In this document: positions 48,352-61,758 of the stretch, piece by piece | Position numbering within the stretch: the first letter of the stretch is position 1 | How the letters are laid out: every line of letters begins with the position of its first letter | NCBI GenBank assembly: GCA_028023455.1 | Contig: JAQFVV010006294.1 | Span: 3,501,001-3,565,000 of the forward strand | Length of the DNA stretch: 64,000 nucleotides | Direction of reading: 5' to 3' | Source of the DNA: Epiperipatus broadwayi | Taxonomy: Eukaryota; Onychophora; Udeonychophora; Euonychophora; Peripatidae | The notes under the pieces: generated by a model | Seen by the model: the letters and a program-made list of their open reading frames with translations, nothing else | What the model was told of the DNA's origin: nothing | Databases searched by the model: none | Program-made: the position numbers and the translations under genes

Positions 48352-51270
48352 GTAAATATCTGTTATTAAATTTTTATTAAAAATAATATATGTGCCACAA
48401 GTTTTTCTCTTGAATTTAAGTCAAATAAATAATCAGACAATAAAATACTAAAAATCTATAATATTGGATCATCTTCATAGTAGTTTGCCATTTGTTATTC
48501 TCTTAAAACACTATTCTATTATCTCAATCTTTAGAATATAATAAATTTTAATACAAAAATTAAACTTTATTTATATTTATATTACCATATTCCAGTATGC
48601 TAACAATAAGAGCTATAATTTTTTTTAAAAAAAATAGTTAATTTAGGTTTCATAAATGATTTTCAATGTTTGTAGATTTAAAACAGTGATAGTATTATGG
48701 ATTTGAGAACTAAAGATTCTAGGGACCAAATGTCATATGACCTTCTGAGCAATTAAGCATTTAATTATTACTTAATGATTTTTAAAAAAAATAATTTATA
48801 AAAGTTGTATATCTTTTTATAATTATTTACCATGTTTATACATGCATGTAATCTATACATTTCTATTTTTTTACTATTTTCCCTTTTTCATTATAATTAA
48901 TTTTATTTGTATATATTTATATGTCTTTCTGTAAACTTTATTTATTCATTTTTTAGCTTAATGTTTTCAATAATTTAGTGTTTTCATCTCTTTTTACATA
49001 TATTTTTCTCTTATATTATGATTTCTATACAGTTTGTAAACTATTTTAATTCTGAAGGTTAATATATATGTACATTATTACATTTCAATTATAATTAAGC
49101 ATTGCATTCAGCTAATAAAAATGTATACTTCTTGATTTAGTCTGATTACCTCATTATTTATATAGTATCAGTATTTTGATTAAAAGTATGAGTAAATTGT
49201 ACATTTAATACCTAAATAGGAAAATTATATTCTTTTATCATGGTAAATGAATCTGTTAATGAAAACATTAATTAAATTAGTATTTAAATTATAGGTTGTT
49301 ATTTTTAAAAAATTAAAATTCTTATCTTAACTCTTTAAAGCTCGTGGTTGTCTTCTTTGATAGTTTATTCATTTCTTTTACTAGGTATCTTTGTATTTTT
49401 AATGACCATTTAGAATATTAATAATGGTTATTAATCATTTATAAGACTAAAGATTATTCAATAAATGAATAATTTTCTGTATTGTAATTATAATTACACA
49501 ACTCTCATGCATGGTAGGGACTGGTTTTTATTTACTTTTATTCCCTTGTGGAAGGAGATAATCATAAACATATGATCAAAGATATGTGAAAATAATCTAT
49601 GATCTCCAAGATGCACATTTTGTGCTGAACCAGCACTCATCACTTGGCCCAAACCATCTTGCATGAGAGTGGTATAGTTAAAATTACATTACAGAATATT
49701 AACCATTTACATTTTTTAGAATTTCATGATATGATTTGTGTTGAATTAGTAATATTTTCCAATATTTATTGGCCATATGATCCATTATTCTCTGAATTAT
49801 TTTTTGGTATTGAAATAATTTATCAGAAATTTGCAATTATTCAAGCACCATTGATATATCAGACATTAATGTTCATTTTATTGATAGCTTTCTGAGATGT
49901 TAGGTTTTCACATTTAATTATCCATTTTTTAACAGCAACATAAGGGTTTCACAGAAGTCCTTTTAATGAATTTCAGCTGGATATCTTCCATTTCTTTAGG
50001 TTACATGATTGAAAGATTCCCAATTCAGATATTAATTTACTTTAGCCAGTCACAATAATCAAAGTAGTCATACTGTTATTTTTACACAACATAGTCCTTA
50101 GCAAAATTACTGTTTCTTTAAAGTTGTTCATACAACATGGATGCAAACAATTTTCTCAATCCCTTGGTTACCTTAGCTTAAAGGCAATTCCTTCAGAATG
50201 ACATTGGACTGTTTGTCAATCTTTCCTTCAGTTAATATGGTTTTTAACTAATTTCTTTTGAAATTTAACTATAACAAATTAAAATAATAAGAGATGGTAG
50301 AAATTAATTAAGAAATAGTAATGAAATTAGCTAAAAGAATACTTTAAAACTAAAAATTCTTTGGTAAATACTCTCTGTCTGATTTTGTCATATGTTGTAT
50401 ATTCCATCACCCTTGAATCTGATTTCTTCTTTTTTTTTAAATTAAGAAATGCTTTTTTCCATTTAATGTTTTTCAAAATATGTTTTCATATTGTTGTTGT
50501 TGCTTTTTTATTTATTCTGTTAACAATCTATTTTTTTTTTTTTTTTGCAATTTTAATAAAGTTTGATTAAACACTTTACATTTTGAGTTCTCTTCCATAT
50601 TAATACAAATTATTAACTTGGACTTACATGTTTCCATTATTGTACAATTTATCCATAAATCATGATAAAAAAATATCTTTTCTAACTTTTTACTTTTTTT
50701 TTAAATATCATTAATAATATTTTCATTTAAAACTTTGTCACTTTATTTATACAATGTTGCTATTGACAACATTTCTTATCCAACAGATACAACTCTTAGG
50801 AGAATTTAAAATATTATTTGCAGAATACCAAGAAGGTTGTTATTCTTTCACATTCTCACACCTATATATATATATATATAAAAAAAAAAGCTTTCTGAGG
50901 TTAAATCCATATAAGAAAGTGGGTTTGAAGTAAAAGAGGATCCCTTTTATAACAAAAACTCAAACAAAAGAATTATTATAGGTTTAATGAAAAAACTACT
51001 TTAGCCTCAGGGATTGTGAATTAATAGTAATTGATAATTTCTTAATAATATCAAAGATTAAAGGTTATTTCTATTTACATGAATATTATCTTTTTATTTC
51101 TATTCTTTATTGTAATATTATTCCTTGGAAAGATTTAATTTAATATATATATATATAGGAGGGTTATTACTGAGTTTTTACATTTGATTAGATTACTAAA
51201 TAGGGACCAGCATAATGTTAAGTATATATAATGCTTTTTTAAATATATTTTTTTAAATCTCTTTAATTAG
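48352..51270. other. Ankyrin intron 6, mostly unrecognised
   Basis: The segment 48717-48775 (tagggaccaaatgtcatatg, accttctgagcaattaagca) resembles the tail of the SINE-like repeat at 52724. The segment 49550-49675 (ctatgatctccaagatgcac, ttgtgctgaaccagcactca) is a decayed minus-strand copy of the family at 36680 and 55100. The open frame at 49644-49895 overlaps that repeat and is not taken as a gene. Confidence 0.45.
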
Positions 51271-51367
51271 GTGGAACAACACCTGCTCAGTGGGAGGATA
51301 TTACTGGCACTACACCTCTAACATTTGTTAATGACTGTGTATCATTTACAACTACAGTTTCAGCCAG
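51271..51367 (+). CDS. Ankyrin exon: UPA domain, first part
   Basis: This small exon of 97 bases lies between a taattag acceptor and a gtaatg donor. With the incoming G it gives [19 protein letters not shown], then [13 protein letters not shown] and the first two bases of an arginine codon. [15 protein letters not shown] and the CVSFTT-VSAR string are diagnostic of the ankyrin UPA domain. Phase 2 at the end matches the G that opens the next exon. I see nothing unusual in it. Confidence 0.97.
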
Positions 51368-52723
51368 GTAATGTTATTTTATTTTATACTTTGATAAATG
51401 TAAAATAAAATTAATTGTTTGATAACAAATTTTTAATTTAGCAGATTATCAAAAATATATATTAAAATTTATTATGGTTAGTAACTTTAATTTAAAAATA
51501 CACTTGGAAAAAATAATTTTATTAAGCATATTCTGCATTACAAAGTATTTTATGTTAATCTTAACAATGCACTTTGTAACTTTTTGAAAACTTTTGAGTA
51601 CATATTATAAATTATAATAATATTTAATTGTAAGAAAAAAAAGCTTATTACATATTCTTTATGTATATTTAAATTATAACTAATAATTCATTGATACTAT
51701 GACTTAATTATTTATTATGCTGCATGTTTTATTTGTAAATTTTGATTTCTTGTAATACTTTGAATCTATAAAATCATATAAAACAAAATGTTATATGACT
51801 CTTAGATTTAATATCTGCATTATGTATGAGCAGTTTTTCTTTTTCCATTCTAGCATTATCTATCTTAAGCTTGAACAATTAATAGTTATCAATATATTAA
51901 TGCAATTTAATCCCTAGACTGTTTTCTGATTTCTGTTGTCTGATAATCAATAATTGCTCAAGCTCAGTATAGATGGCATTAGAATAGAGGGAAAAAACTG
52001 CTTTTATTTATAATACTGCAAAAGTGCTATTGTGTTGGAATTAATATTTGTTAATAGCATTAACAAACTTTAGAATTCTGGAGATATTTTTTTTCTCTCA
52101 TGCTGATGTAGTTGGCTCTAAAGTAAAGTGGATAGAGGGACTTACAATCTATAAGTGCATCTGCAGATTTTAATAGAAAACATTAATGTTATCAATTATT
52201 ATGATTTTACAGAAAGTGTAAAAATTATTATTGCAAATTGTGCTTTAAAACTAGAAATATAATTGTACTGTGTGCAATAGATTTTGCTTCATTTGTGGTC
52301 TAAAATCTAGTCAAAATATATTAGTCAGGAAAGACATGTTGCATTTGCCCATAGTATGTCAATTTTTTTTAATTTTTTTTTCTAAGCTTTTCTTTCATTT
52401 TTATATAGTTTTGGTTTTCACCAATGAATTATTTTTTGCCATTTTTTTTTAATTTGTTTTTATTTTTTGCAGCTTTATTTTTTCTGTTTTATATTTTAAG
52501 TTATTTTGTCCATAGATAGATAATCTTACAGTTTATTAATATTTTTTTTATCTAAATTATTTAATTGTACAAAACTAATGATTAATATATATATAGATAT
52601 ATATAATTAAACTAATTCACTAAATTATTTTTTTTAATGTAATCAAATTAAAACTTATTTGTACCAAAATCTAGTTATTTTTGAGTGAAGAAATAATTAA
52701 AACAATAGTATGAATATTGTCCT
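51368..52723. other. Ankyrin intron 7, first part
   Basis: AT-rich. At 51838-51876 and 51944-51983 there are inverted words (tctagcattatctatcttaa, gcttgaacaatta against ttgctcaagctcagtataga, tggcattagaa), so a small foldback is likely at 51838-51990. Nothing else is recognised. Confidence 0.45.
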
Positions 52724-52850
52724 ATGCGAATTGGCACAGTGGTTGAATGACAGTTTCAGGAGCTCAAGATCTATGGTTTATGGCCTAGTTCTGTCATTTC
52801 CAGTGCTCGAACTTCTTACGATCTCCTGAGCAATAAAACCATTGGATTAT
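52724..52850 (+). repeat. tRNA-like SINE
   Basis: The head tgcgaattggcacagtggtt and gaatgacag carries a good pol III A box (tggcacagtggtt, 52732-52744). A decayed B box (tggtttatggcc) follows about 30 bases later. The body ctagttctgtcatttccagt, gctcgaacttcttacgatct, cctgagcaataaaaccattg ends in an AT-rich tail. This is the layout of a tRNA-derived SINE, with the tail shared by the fragment at 48717. Confidence 0.6.
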
Positions 52851-55099
52851 TATTATTTATATAATTTAATTGAATTCGTAATTGATTTATTCGACAACTT
52901 TCTTACAGTTGCATTTTCATTTTGCATAAATTTTATTATGTTTATTCATCTTTCAAAATACTTTGAATTTTTTTATTAAATAATTTAATTTCATTTGAAT
53001 TAAACCATAATTTTAGCTAAAGGTTTGGGCTTTACAAATTAAAAATTCAATTATTCTCCATATATTTTATGCATTAGTTATTTATGAATACTAATTTATT
53101 TTGGACTGATTTTTAGTAATTCATATCTAATGATACAATAGATTTATTGTCTGCATTGCAGGAGTTGATAGAAATGTCAGGAGTGCACAAAAGTAAATAC
53201 ATTTAACTGAATTGTTTTTTGATAATCATTCTATAATACTGCAAGAGTTCTAAAATTGTTTACATTTTAATTTATAAATGAGAACTGATAAATATATTCA
53301 TTTTAAATCAAACTGATTTTTATTTCAAAAAGGTACCATTCATAACAAATGAACTGCATCCAATTTTATTATTTAATTTATATTGCTATTCTGATATTTG
53401 TTATCTAAATACTCATATTCATTTATATTTTCCAGTAGACTATTTGTATTATTTGAATTTTAATTAAAAAATTTTAAGCATTATTTTAGTTATGATTAAT
53501 TTTGGAATTTAAGATACTGGAATATAACTATAATTAAGGGAGTGTTTCCTTATTATACTAATCTAATTACTTCAACATGCATTTGAGCAGAAAAATAACA
53601 CACGTACATTCCATTGTGTAGAAAATATTTCAGTTATATTTTATAATATTGGTCATCACCTGATCAAAGGGAATTTTAAAATTTTCCTTCAGCATTAATG
53701 TCCATTTATATCTAGGTTTAATTTTATTGAAATCTCTTTAAGCATTATATCTTTATTAGGTTTTTTCACTAAATTGTTTTACTAATTCAGCTTTTTTTGG
53801 ACTCAATCTGCAGTTCCATTTAATTGCACTCCATTTTATAATGCCATCTTTAGAATATGTTTGTGTTAATTTTGTTGCATCATTTTTGGTGTTAAATTTA
53901 CCCTATTAGACTATATTTTTTTATCAATCAAATTGTAATATATTGTTTTTGAAAAAGAGAATGAACTGCACTTATTTTATTGTCATACATATACTTTTTA
54001 AGACCTTATTTGTATAATTTCATCAAATTGTTTATGTAGACAAAGAAATCAAATTGGAAAAAGACAAAAATGAGATTGTAGATTGATAGAAAATACTTGA
54101 AAACCTGTATTAGGAAAGTTAAAGAACGAATTTTGTTAAAAGTGAAAGTGATAATTATAACGACATTCACATTGCTGATTTTAAAGTTAAAAGTGAAGAC
54201 ATAGCAGTCATCAACAGTTTTTACTTTGTTTGATCAGTAATCAGTAGTAAAAAATTCAGAAGTCAAGAAATTCATTACTGATTTATTGACAGGAATAAAA
54301 TTTTTGATGTAAGAATGTATGTTTAAGAATAAATATTATAATTGTTCAAGCTATGATTTTTATTCTGTAATTCTTTATAAATGTGAAAGTTAGATACTGC
54401 TGAAATTAAAGAAAAGTACTGATGTACTTTGAACTTAAGTATTGGTTTAAGAATATTTGAAACAGCTTTTAAAAAACAACAAATATATACATAATAAGAT
54501 TAAATCTATATTTTTATTTGAAGCAAGTTATATGATAATTGAATTCATTTGAAAAGGTATAATATTCAACTGGGAAAGATTGAAGGTAAAAGAAAAAAGT
54601 AATCAGTTGTGAGCTGGATGAATTATCATCACAATAATAAATTTCCCACTGATGAGTCAAAAAATTTACTGTTAGGTGTATTCTGAAGAAATGTCAAAAG
54701 TTAATATTGATTTGAAGAGCCTTATTGTTGTTATAGTTGTTATTTCATCTTTTAAAACTTATATTTTCAAATTTATAAATCCTCTCAAAGAAATCTGTAA
54801 AAAACTTTCAAATAATTTTAAACATATTTTAAGATGTTTGATTATGTGAACTATTCAATTCCATAATATATAATTTTTAAATTAAATTTAAATCAGTTTT
54901 TTGATTTTTAAGGGTTGAATAGTGGTCACATTTTTGCTTTAGCAAATGATTTTTCAAGATTGATGTATATGTCCATTTGTTTTTAAAGATTTTTTTCAAT
55001 CTATAATCATTTCAATCATAGTCATTTTAGAAATCTTGATTTTGGTTACTTAGATGCAGTATTTATTTTAATGTGCTATCAATAATTTTTATAAATAGT
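52851..55099. other. Ankyrin intron 7, middle part
   Basis: This is AT-rich sequence with no recognised gene or element. Confidence 0.45.
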
Positions 55100-55485
55100 T
55101 TAATATAGGGGATTTGGACACAGACTTTCAAGCTCCCATCAGCCATCCACCCTATCTCATACAAACAATAGGCATGACCACACACATGTGAAAAAGATAA
55201 ATTATCTCCAATATACATATTTCATGCTGAATCAGAATTCATTAGTTGATCCAAATCATCATCTCTCATACACACATATATATATAATCAGTGTTTGGTT
55301 TATATTAAAATAGCAAATCTTCACTCTTTAATAGACAGGCTTCAATGTATTCCACCCTCCAATTCTTCAGCCATTGAAAATCTGATGATAGTTGAAGGGA
55401 GCTTGAAAGTCTTTGTTCGAATCCCCTCCCCTATATTACATCTAGACTCCAGGTATATAAAATATACTTGTATTTAAAATATTAA
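55100..55485. repeat. Inverted pair of SINE-like repeats
   Basis: The left end taatataggggatttggaca and cagactttcaagctccca (55102-55138) is the inverted match of gggagcttgaaagtctttgt, tcgaatcccctcccctatat (55398-55437). The left half (55100-55290) is the minus-strand copy of the repeat at 36680. The right half begins with the family seen at 34925 and has a clean pol III B-box-like word, gttcgaatccc (55417-55427). It ends with the tacatctagactcc tail and tatacttgtatttaaaat. Two tRNA-related units appear to be joined head to head. Confidence 0.6.
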
Positions 55486-56978
55486 TAGTTTAAATAAATC
55501 TGATAGCAAAGTAATAAGTATTACTATCTTTTTTAAATTTTTTAAAATTTTATTGATAACTTAAAATGATATTATTATATAACCTATTATAAAATTCTTT
55601 GGTACTTTTGAAAATTACATTATAAATTATAAATCTCTGAACTATCTTCTTTAGAGGAGAGATTATTTTTATAAAGAATATTTAGTAATTTAATTTTTTT
55701 CATTTTCTTAGCAATATATTTACAAATTGTTTTGAATAATTTAGAATACTGAAGTTTCAGAATTGGTTCTATTTTTTAGTTTCATTTTTGTTTGCAAATT
55801 CAATATTTTTTGTTTTACTTCAATTTGATTAATACATGAGTACGTCTGAGTTACTTTTAAGATCTGAAATTTTAAAATAATTATTTAATTACAGCTTTTT
55901 TTTATCTTATTCAATTAATTTCATTTATGTCATATCATGTAGAATATTTATTGCTAACAAACATCACATGAATATCTGTGTTACATTTAACATGCCCTTA
56001 AGAGCATTTCATTTTATTCCAGATTCATCTCTTAAGTTTGAATAATCATTGGATATTAAACATAATGCTACTACATCCACAATTCCAAATTAGTTTCTGG
56101 ATTATGGCTTCCTTAGTTGAGAATTTTGGGTCTAGATATCTTGGACGATTCATTGATTACTCGAGCTTACTTAAAATTGATGTACTGGGGTAGAAAGAAA
56201 TGAATTGCTCCTAACAGAAATTTTTTCAGATTTGAATCATTAAGTATTGTCTCAAGTTTTCTAATAGTATTAATTTTTGTAATTGTTTTTTTTTTAACTT
56301 TCATTCCTTTCAAATTTTTTATTTAATTTTTCATTTTCCTGTTGATTGCCTCCCCCCCCCCCAAACTTTAATATGAATTTGTTTTTATGTAATTCTTGAA
56401 GTAGTATTTACTATATTCACTTTTTTATCATTTCACCATAATCCCATGAGGAGAAAGGCTTATACATAGTACTATTTTTAATAAAGAGGATTTAGTTTCA
56501 TGTTCGTTATCAAAACTATTATACTAATTTATTATATATTTGCTTTTTTCATCATTGATATTTTCTTTTCTTTTTTTATATTGTTTAGTTGCAATTATTT
56601 TCTATTTAATATGATTTCATTTCAATTTTTTGAGTTTAAAAATTACAGTAATTGTAGATTCTAAACTTTATCTACTTTCAATGTCATGACTATAAATCAT
56701 CTATTATAGTGTTTTTTTGTTATTATAATTTTGTTAGTCAATAATCATTACTTTTCTATAATAAATTATTCAGTAAGCTTTTAAACAGGTAGTTCTCTAG
56801 CTTTTTGTCTTAAATTTTTTTTTTTTAATTCTAAAAACTATTCTCTGTTTTTTAATATACAGCATATACATACGTGTTGGTGTGTCAATAGTAAATATTT
56901 ATATATAATATTAATCAATTAATATGTACATTTATAGTAGTTGAATAGAATATCCAAAATTTAAATATATATTTTAAG
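55486..56978. other. Ankyrin intron 7, last part
   Basis: At about 56070-56170, acatccacaattccaaatta, gtttctggattatggcttcc, then tcattgattactcgagctta is a decayed minus-strand copy of the hammerhead-like family (compare 32830-32910). A run of 11 C lies at 56352-56362. The remainder is AT-rich intron, ending in the ttttaag acceptor. Confidence 0.5.
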
Positions 56979-57207
56979 GTTTTGGTTAATGGATTGCCGA
57001 CAAGTTAATGAAGCAGCAAAATTTGCTACTGATTTATACAGAGAAGCAATTATGGTTCCATTTATGGCAAAATTTGTTGTATTTGCCAAGAGGCATGATA
57101 CACATGAAGCAAAATTAAGAGCTTTCTGTATGACAGATGACAAAGAAGATAAGACGTTAGAGAGCCAAGAACATTTTATAGAAGTAGCAAAAAGTAGAGA
57201 TGTAGAA
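56979..57207 (+). CDS. Ankyrin exon: UPA domain, continued
   Basis: This exon of 229 bases follows a ttttaag acceptor and ends in phase 0 at gtaagt. AG plus G makes arginine, then [92 protein letters not shown] and FCMTDDK-DKTLE are invariant in ankyrins. In other family members the next residues are VLEGKP, so the following exon should start with VLEG or similar. It is not in this window, which means the next intron is longer than 6.7 kb. An open frame on the opposite strand here is only a shadow. Confidence 0.97.
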
Positions 57208-58109
57208 GTAAGTATTATCCATAATATACTATACATGTGTATGTGTTAAAAATATTATTATTATAATTTAAATAGAAATATTAAAAGTATTATTATGATT
57301 TTATTATAATTTCTAGTAACTAAAAGATTAACAAGATTAACGCACTTACAATTTTTTTTTTTTTTAAAAAAAAGGATTTTGTATAGAATCAAGAGAAAGA
57401 ATTTTTTTTTCCTGATATTATTTGATTCATATTGTTCTTCTGTAATTATTTAAATAACATTTGAATAAAAATTAATCATATTTTTATGAATTATTTAATT
57501 AATTAAATGAAAACTTAATTTAAATATGAATTATGTAAGAGTTTGGTGACATTTTTATTTTTGATTGCTTATTTTCAACAGATTTATGTATATTTAAGAA
57601 ATGGTTTTGTTCATAAATAACTGGGGGGGAAAAGAATCCTTTTTTTCTTTTTTAATCTCTTTCTTTTCACTATTTCTATATTTCTAATCTTATCCATCTT
57701 TCATATTTCACCAAATCAATATCATAAATTTTCAATTTCACTCTGCATACAAAAAAAAGCTTATCTTCTATAATAAACAGTTAATGGTTCTTTTTTTAAA
57801 AAAAAAAAAAAACTTATTTATCTTCCAAATAACCAACTTTTCATATTAAATGCATGTTGAGCATCAGTATATTCTTGCTTTTTTGACTTCCTACCCAATT
57901 TATGACTTCAAATTTCTTCAGTTACATTTGTATATTTAGTTGTTGTTTTTTTTTCTCTTGTAATTATTTTTATCACATATTTATTACAAACATTCTATTT
58001 TGTTACATTTAGTCTTATTATCTGCAGGCATTATCATATATGTTGCCATTTTCTCTAGTTCTAAAATTTATTTACAATTTATTATTAGATATATCATTTT
58101 CAACTATTA
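57208..58109. other. Start of the ankyrin intron that leaves the window
   Basis: AT-rich intron with poly-A/poly-T pairs, for example at 57351-57373 and 57792-57813. No gene is visible. Confidence 0.5.
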
Positions 58110-60845
58110 TTGATCCATTGCAAAATGAAGGTCACTCCAAATTTAATCCTTTTTTTTTTTTATCTCTAGCATGTCTTTTTTACATTATGTCTGGAAACTT
58201 TGTTATTTAATCTATCCATTTCATACGTGATATTTCTAGTTCTTTTACAATCAATTGGGATCCAGTTTAAGACTTCGGTTGTCCACTAACAATATGCCTA
58301 GCCCAATTCCATTTCAGTCTCTTAATTCCTTTAGTGATATCAGTAATACCTCTTTGTTCTCTCACCCACTTATTTTGTTTTCACTTTTTTTTTGTTACAC
58401 CTATATCTCTTCATACTTCACTGAGTGATCTAAGATCTCTGTAATTCTCATCTGTTAAGTGTTCAAGATTCAGATCCATAAATAAGAACTGGTAGAACAC
58501 ATTTATTAAAAACCTTCATTTTCAAATACATATTTCCTTTTAATATTAAGTCATTTCTACCAAAACTACTCCATCCAAGTTTAATTCTATGATTAATTTC
58601 ATTCATTATGTTTTCACATGTATTAATAATTTGAATAGGGTATTTGTAGTTTTTAACTTTCTCTAATTCATCATTCTCAATCTTTATTTACTTCTGAAAA
58701 AATCCATTGAATATTATTTGTCTTTTTTAGCATTTATCTTTAATCCTACTTTCTTACTTTCATCTAATAACTTTTACAAAGCTTTGATGCATTATTTGCA
58801 AAAATATCCAAATCATCTTCAAAATCTAGATAATTTAAATAATATCATAAATATTATTCCCTAATTCATTTTAATCCACAAAATAATTTTTATAAAATTG
58901 CTATAAAAAAATTTGGAGATATGGAATCATCCTGTTATATACCTTTCTCAGTATTAATCTTCTTAGTATCACAGTCTAATTTAATCATAGGTGTTACATT
59001 TTGTTAAATATTTTTCAGAATTTGACAATCTGTTAATGATTTAATGCTTTAATCATTGTAGAAATGATTTTAGATTCAAATGCTTCTTTATTATCTACAA
59101 ATCCAAAGCATAATGACAACTCTTATTCAGCGGTTCTTTCTATATCTCTCAATACTTATATGTAGTCCATTTATTAAAAGCACTTTTAGATCTGGCCTAT
59201 TCATTATAGACGAGATGTAATTATCTTAGAAAAAAAAAATTGTATAGGACTGATAAAAAATTATTTGGTCTGTAGTTTTTAATATTTTCTTTGTATTACT
59301 ATTACATTTTTCCAGTCATCTAATACATTGTTATGATTTAACATTTGATATATAACTTTGCCAAAAAAATTTCTATTTTTTCATAGAGTTAATTGCATAT
59401 CTAACTTCTTTATTTAAAATACTGGGCAATTTAGAAGATGTAATAATTATAGGGGGATACTTTTATATTTTTTACTACTATATAATTATTTATAGAGCTC
59501 TTTAATATATTTCACGATATCTTCTCTCTTTTTAGTAATAGTTCTGTCTTTTCTTTTTATTGCCCAAATAAGTTTCTGATCATAATACTTAAGATGTTTT
59601 ATATTTTTGAAATTTTTATTTTCTTCTATACTGTTATTTTCTAATTCACAATTGTTTTCTTATATCATTGATTAACTCTTTTATATTATTTTACAAAACT
59701 CAAGAGATTCAATTCTTCTTAATGGATCATTTTTATATATTTTCATATTTATTTATTTTTATGTATTGTTTTATCTCAGTAGAAAATTTATTGGTAAATT
59801 TCAGCTTTTTTGTACTAGTTATTTTTGTTATAGTTCTTAATAGTGTATCACTTATCTTCCTATTGATTTCATTCAATCTGAACTATTTTCAAAATCTGTT
59901 AATATTTTGAAATGATTTGCAAGTTCTAATTTAGTTTATTAAAATGTTTCTGAAGATTAGGAATATCAACTGTGAATTCTTTATAATTTTTGTCTCTAGT
60001 TTTGTACTAATTCCTATCTTACAACTCATTAAACAATAATTACTTCCTGTGTTGAATCTATTAAGAACATTGTAATCTTGAAATACATTGTTTTCTGGTA
60101 GTCAAAATACAATTTAATTCTTCTGTATCTTCATTTGGATACTTCCATATTTATTTTTGTTTAGCTTTTTTTTTAAAAGAAAGAATTGATCATATACAGT
60201 TTTTCTTTTTCTATGAACGCCATATGTCTATGTCTTCTCATTTCCATTACTATAACCAAATTTACCCACGGCACTTTCATCTTTCACTAATTCTATCATT
60301 AAAGTCTCCTATGACAATTTTAAAATGTTGTTTGGTCTAATCAAAAGCATTTAGTATATCTATATAAAAATCCTCTATTTCTTAATCACAATTTGAACTT
60401 GCTGGAGCATAAACCTGAATTATCTGCATTTGTTATCTTCCATTAAGTTGAATAATTAATCTTCCCACTCTGTCTGATGTACTATTGATCTCCAAAATCT
60501 CTTGTTTTTCCACTTTTAATCCCATTCCATTTGTGCTTCCAATATTTGTGTTTTTGTAATAAAGTGCAGGTCCAATTTTTAAATCAATTGTCTCCTTTGC
60601 CTTTTTTTTCTAACTTTACAAAGTCTAATGATGTTACATTTAATATTAGATAGCTATTCTTACAATTTGTGTAATCTTCCTCCACTTGAAAATAATCTAC
60701 AATTGTAAGTACCTAAATAAAAGGTCATTATCAAATGGCAGCCTGGATTCATAATTGGGATTCTTAACAATTTCCACTTTTGGCTATCATCAGCTGCCTT
60801 GAGTGGTAGACTTTACAGCCTCCTGGGAATAATGGTCATAATTTA
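58110..60845 (-). pseudogene. Decayed RTE-like non-LTR retrotransposon, minus strand
   Basis: Translation of the minus strand, jumping frames, recovers most of a non-LTR retroelement in correct order. Near 60660-60720 is GTYNCRLFSSGGRLHKL, the start of the endonuclease. At 60370-60430 is QVYAPASSNCD and near 60297-60320 VIGDFND, both endonuclease motifs. At 58900-58960 is EKGI-QDDSISPNFF, the RQGDxISP box of the reverse transcriptase. At 58787-58835 is FEDDLDIFANNAS, matching FADDIVLFxxxxx. At 58460-58600 is NEINHRIKLGWSSFG, then MKVFNKCVLPVLIYGSES, and finally TTEVLNWIP near 58265-58285. These C-terminal strings are typical of the RTE clade. Stops and frameshifts are everywhere, so it is long dead. 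The GC-richer 60721-60845 is probably its 5' untranslated region. Confidence 0.85.
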
Positions 60846-61602
60846 GTTTTGTCTATCATAATTGTAAATATCTATTTTTTTTTAAAAAAAATATTCACAT
60901 GCATATTCATTCTAACTTGAGGAAAAGTCAACTGATGTTTCAATTAAGAATTATCAGGCAACTGAGAGATAAAAAGCCAATATACTTACTATACTGTCTG
61001 ATGCATTTTGATAAGCAGCCCATCCATGTTTGTATGCTATATGAATAATTATATAGTAAAAAACTTCAATGACAAGAATGTAAGGAGTGAACATCGGTAA
61101 TTAGCCTTGTTCAGTTCTTTTGAGGCCTCAAAGAAAAATCATAGAATCCTCTTTCTCTTAACAGCAAGCACCTTTCTACAGCCTAGCTTTATATATAATT
61201 TTTTAATGGCACACAATGCTTCTTTTCTTTAGTTTCTGACTAAAAGTTGTTGTTTTTTTTTTTCCAAAATATAATATTAAAATTAAGATAAAATACTTCA
61301 CTTCTATCCTTTATTGATGCCCCAAAATGTTGACTTAAATTTGAATAAATGGAAGTTTTGGATCTCATCACTCTGTTCCAGAACATTCTATGTAAGTATG
61401 AATAATTAATGGAACCCAAATGCTTGTGAACATTTGGTGATTCAGGCAATTTGATTTCTCTATTGGGTTACTCTTTTTTTATAATATTTTTTTATTTTTG
61501 TTAGCTGTAATAAAATTTTTGCAAATATTTTCTTGAATACAAGTTTTTTTTTTTATGATAATGAATCTTTTTTTCCCTACTGTTTATTTCATCATTGATA
61601 TT
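60846..61602. other. Intronic DNA without recognised content
   Basis: This is AT-rich sequence of slightly lower A+T than average. The 69-codon minus-strand frame at 61240-61449 (MPESPNVHKHLGSINYSYLH) has a plausible composition but no motif or support. Confidence 0.4.
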
Positions 61603-61758
61603 TCTTCAAAACAAATATTAAATAGTTTTAATAATATAACTCTCTTTATATCTTTTCCTGTTTTTATCTTTTATGTAAATTCTTCAAAACAAATATTAAA
61701 TAGTTTTAATAATATAACTCTCTTTATATCTTTTCCTGTTTTTATCTCTTATGTAAAT
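61603..61758. repeat. Two tandem copies of a 78-bp unit
   Basis: The unit starting cttcaaaacaaatattaaat and containing ataactctctttatatcttt and cctgtttttatc occurs at 61603-61680 and 61681-61758, with one or two differences. Seventy-eight bases is 26 codons, so any open frame stays open through both copies. That explains the 98-codon frame here, which I do not consider a gene. The duplication is recent, given the near identity. Confidence 0.8.

Noticed and set aside
56961-57236. Minus-strand open frame of 91 codons
   Set aside because: It is the exact shadow of the UPA exon at 56979-57207.
60780-60815. Hammerhead-like string in the 5' region of the RTE-like element
   Set aside because: CTGATGA is followed by a poor helix and an imperfect GAAA box. 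It is too weak to annotate as a feature and is mentioned only as a point to test on a family consensus.
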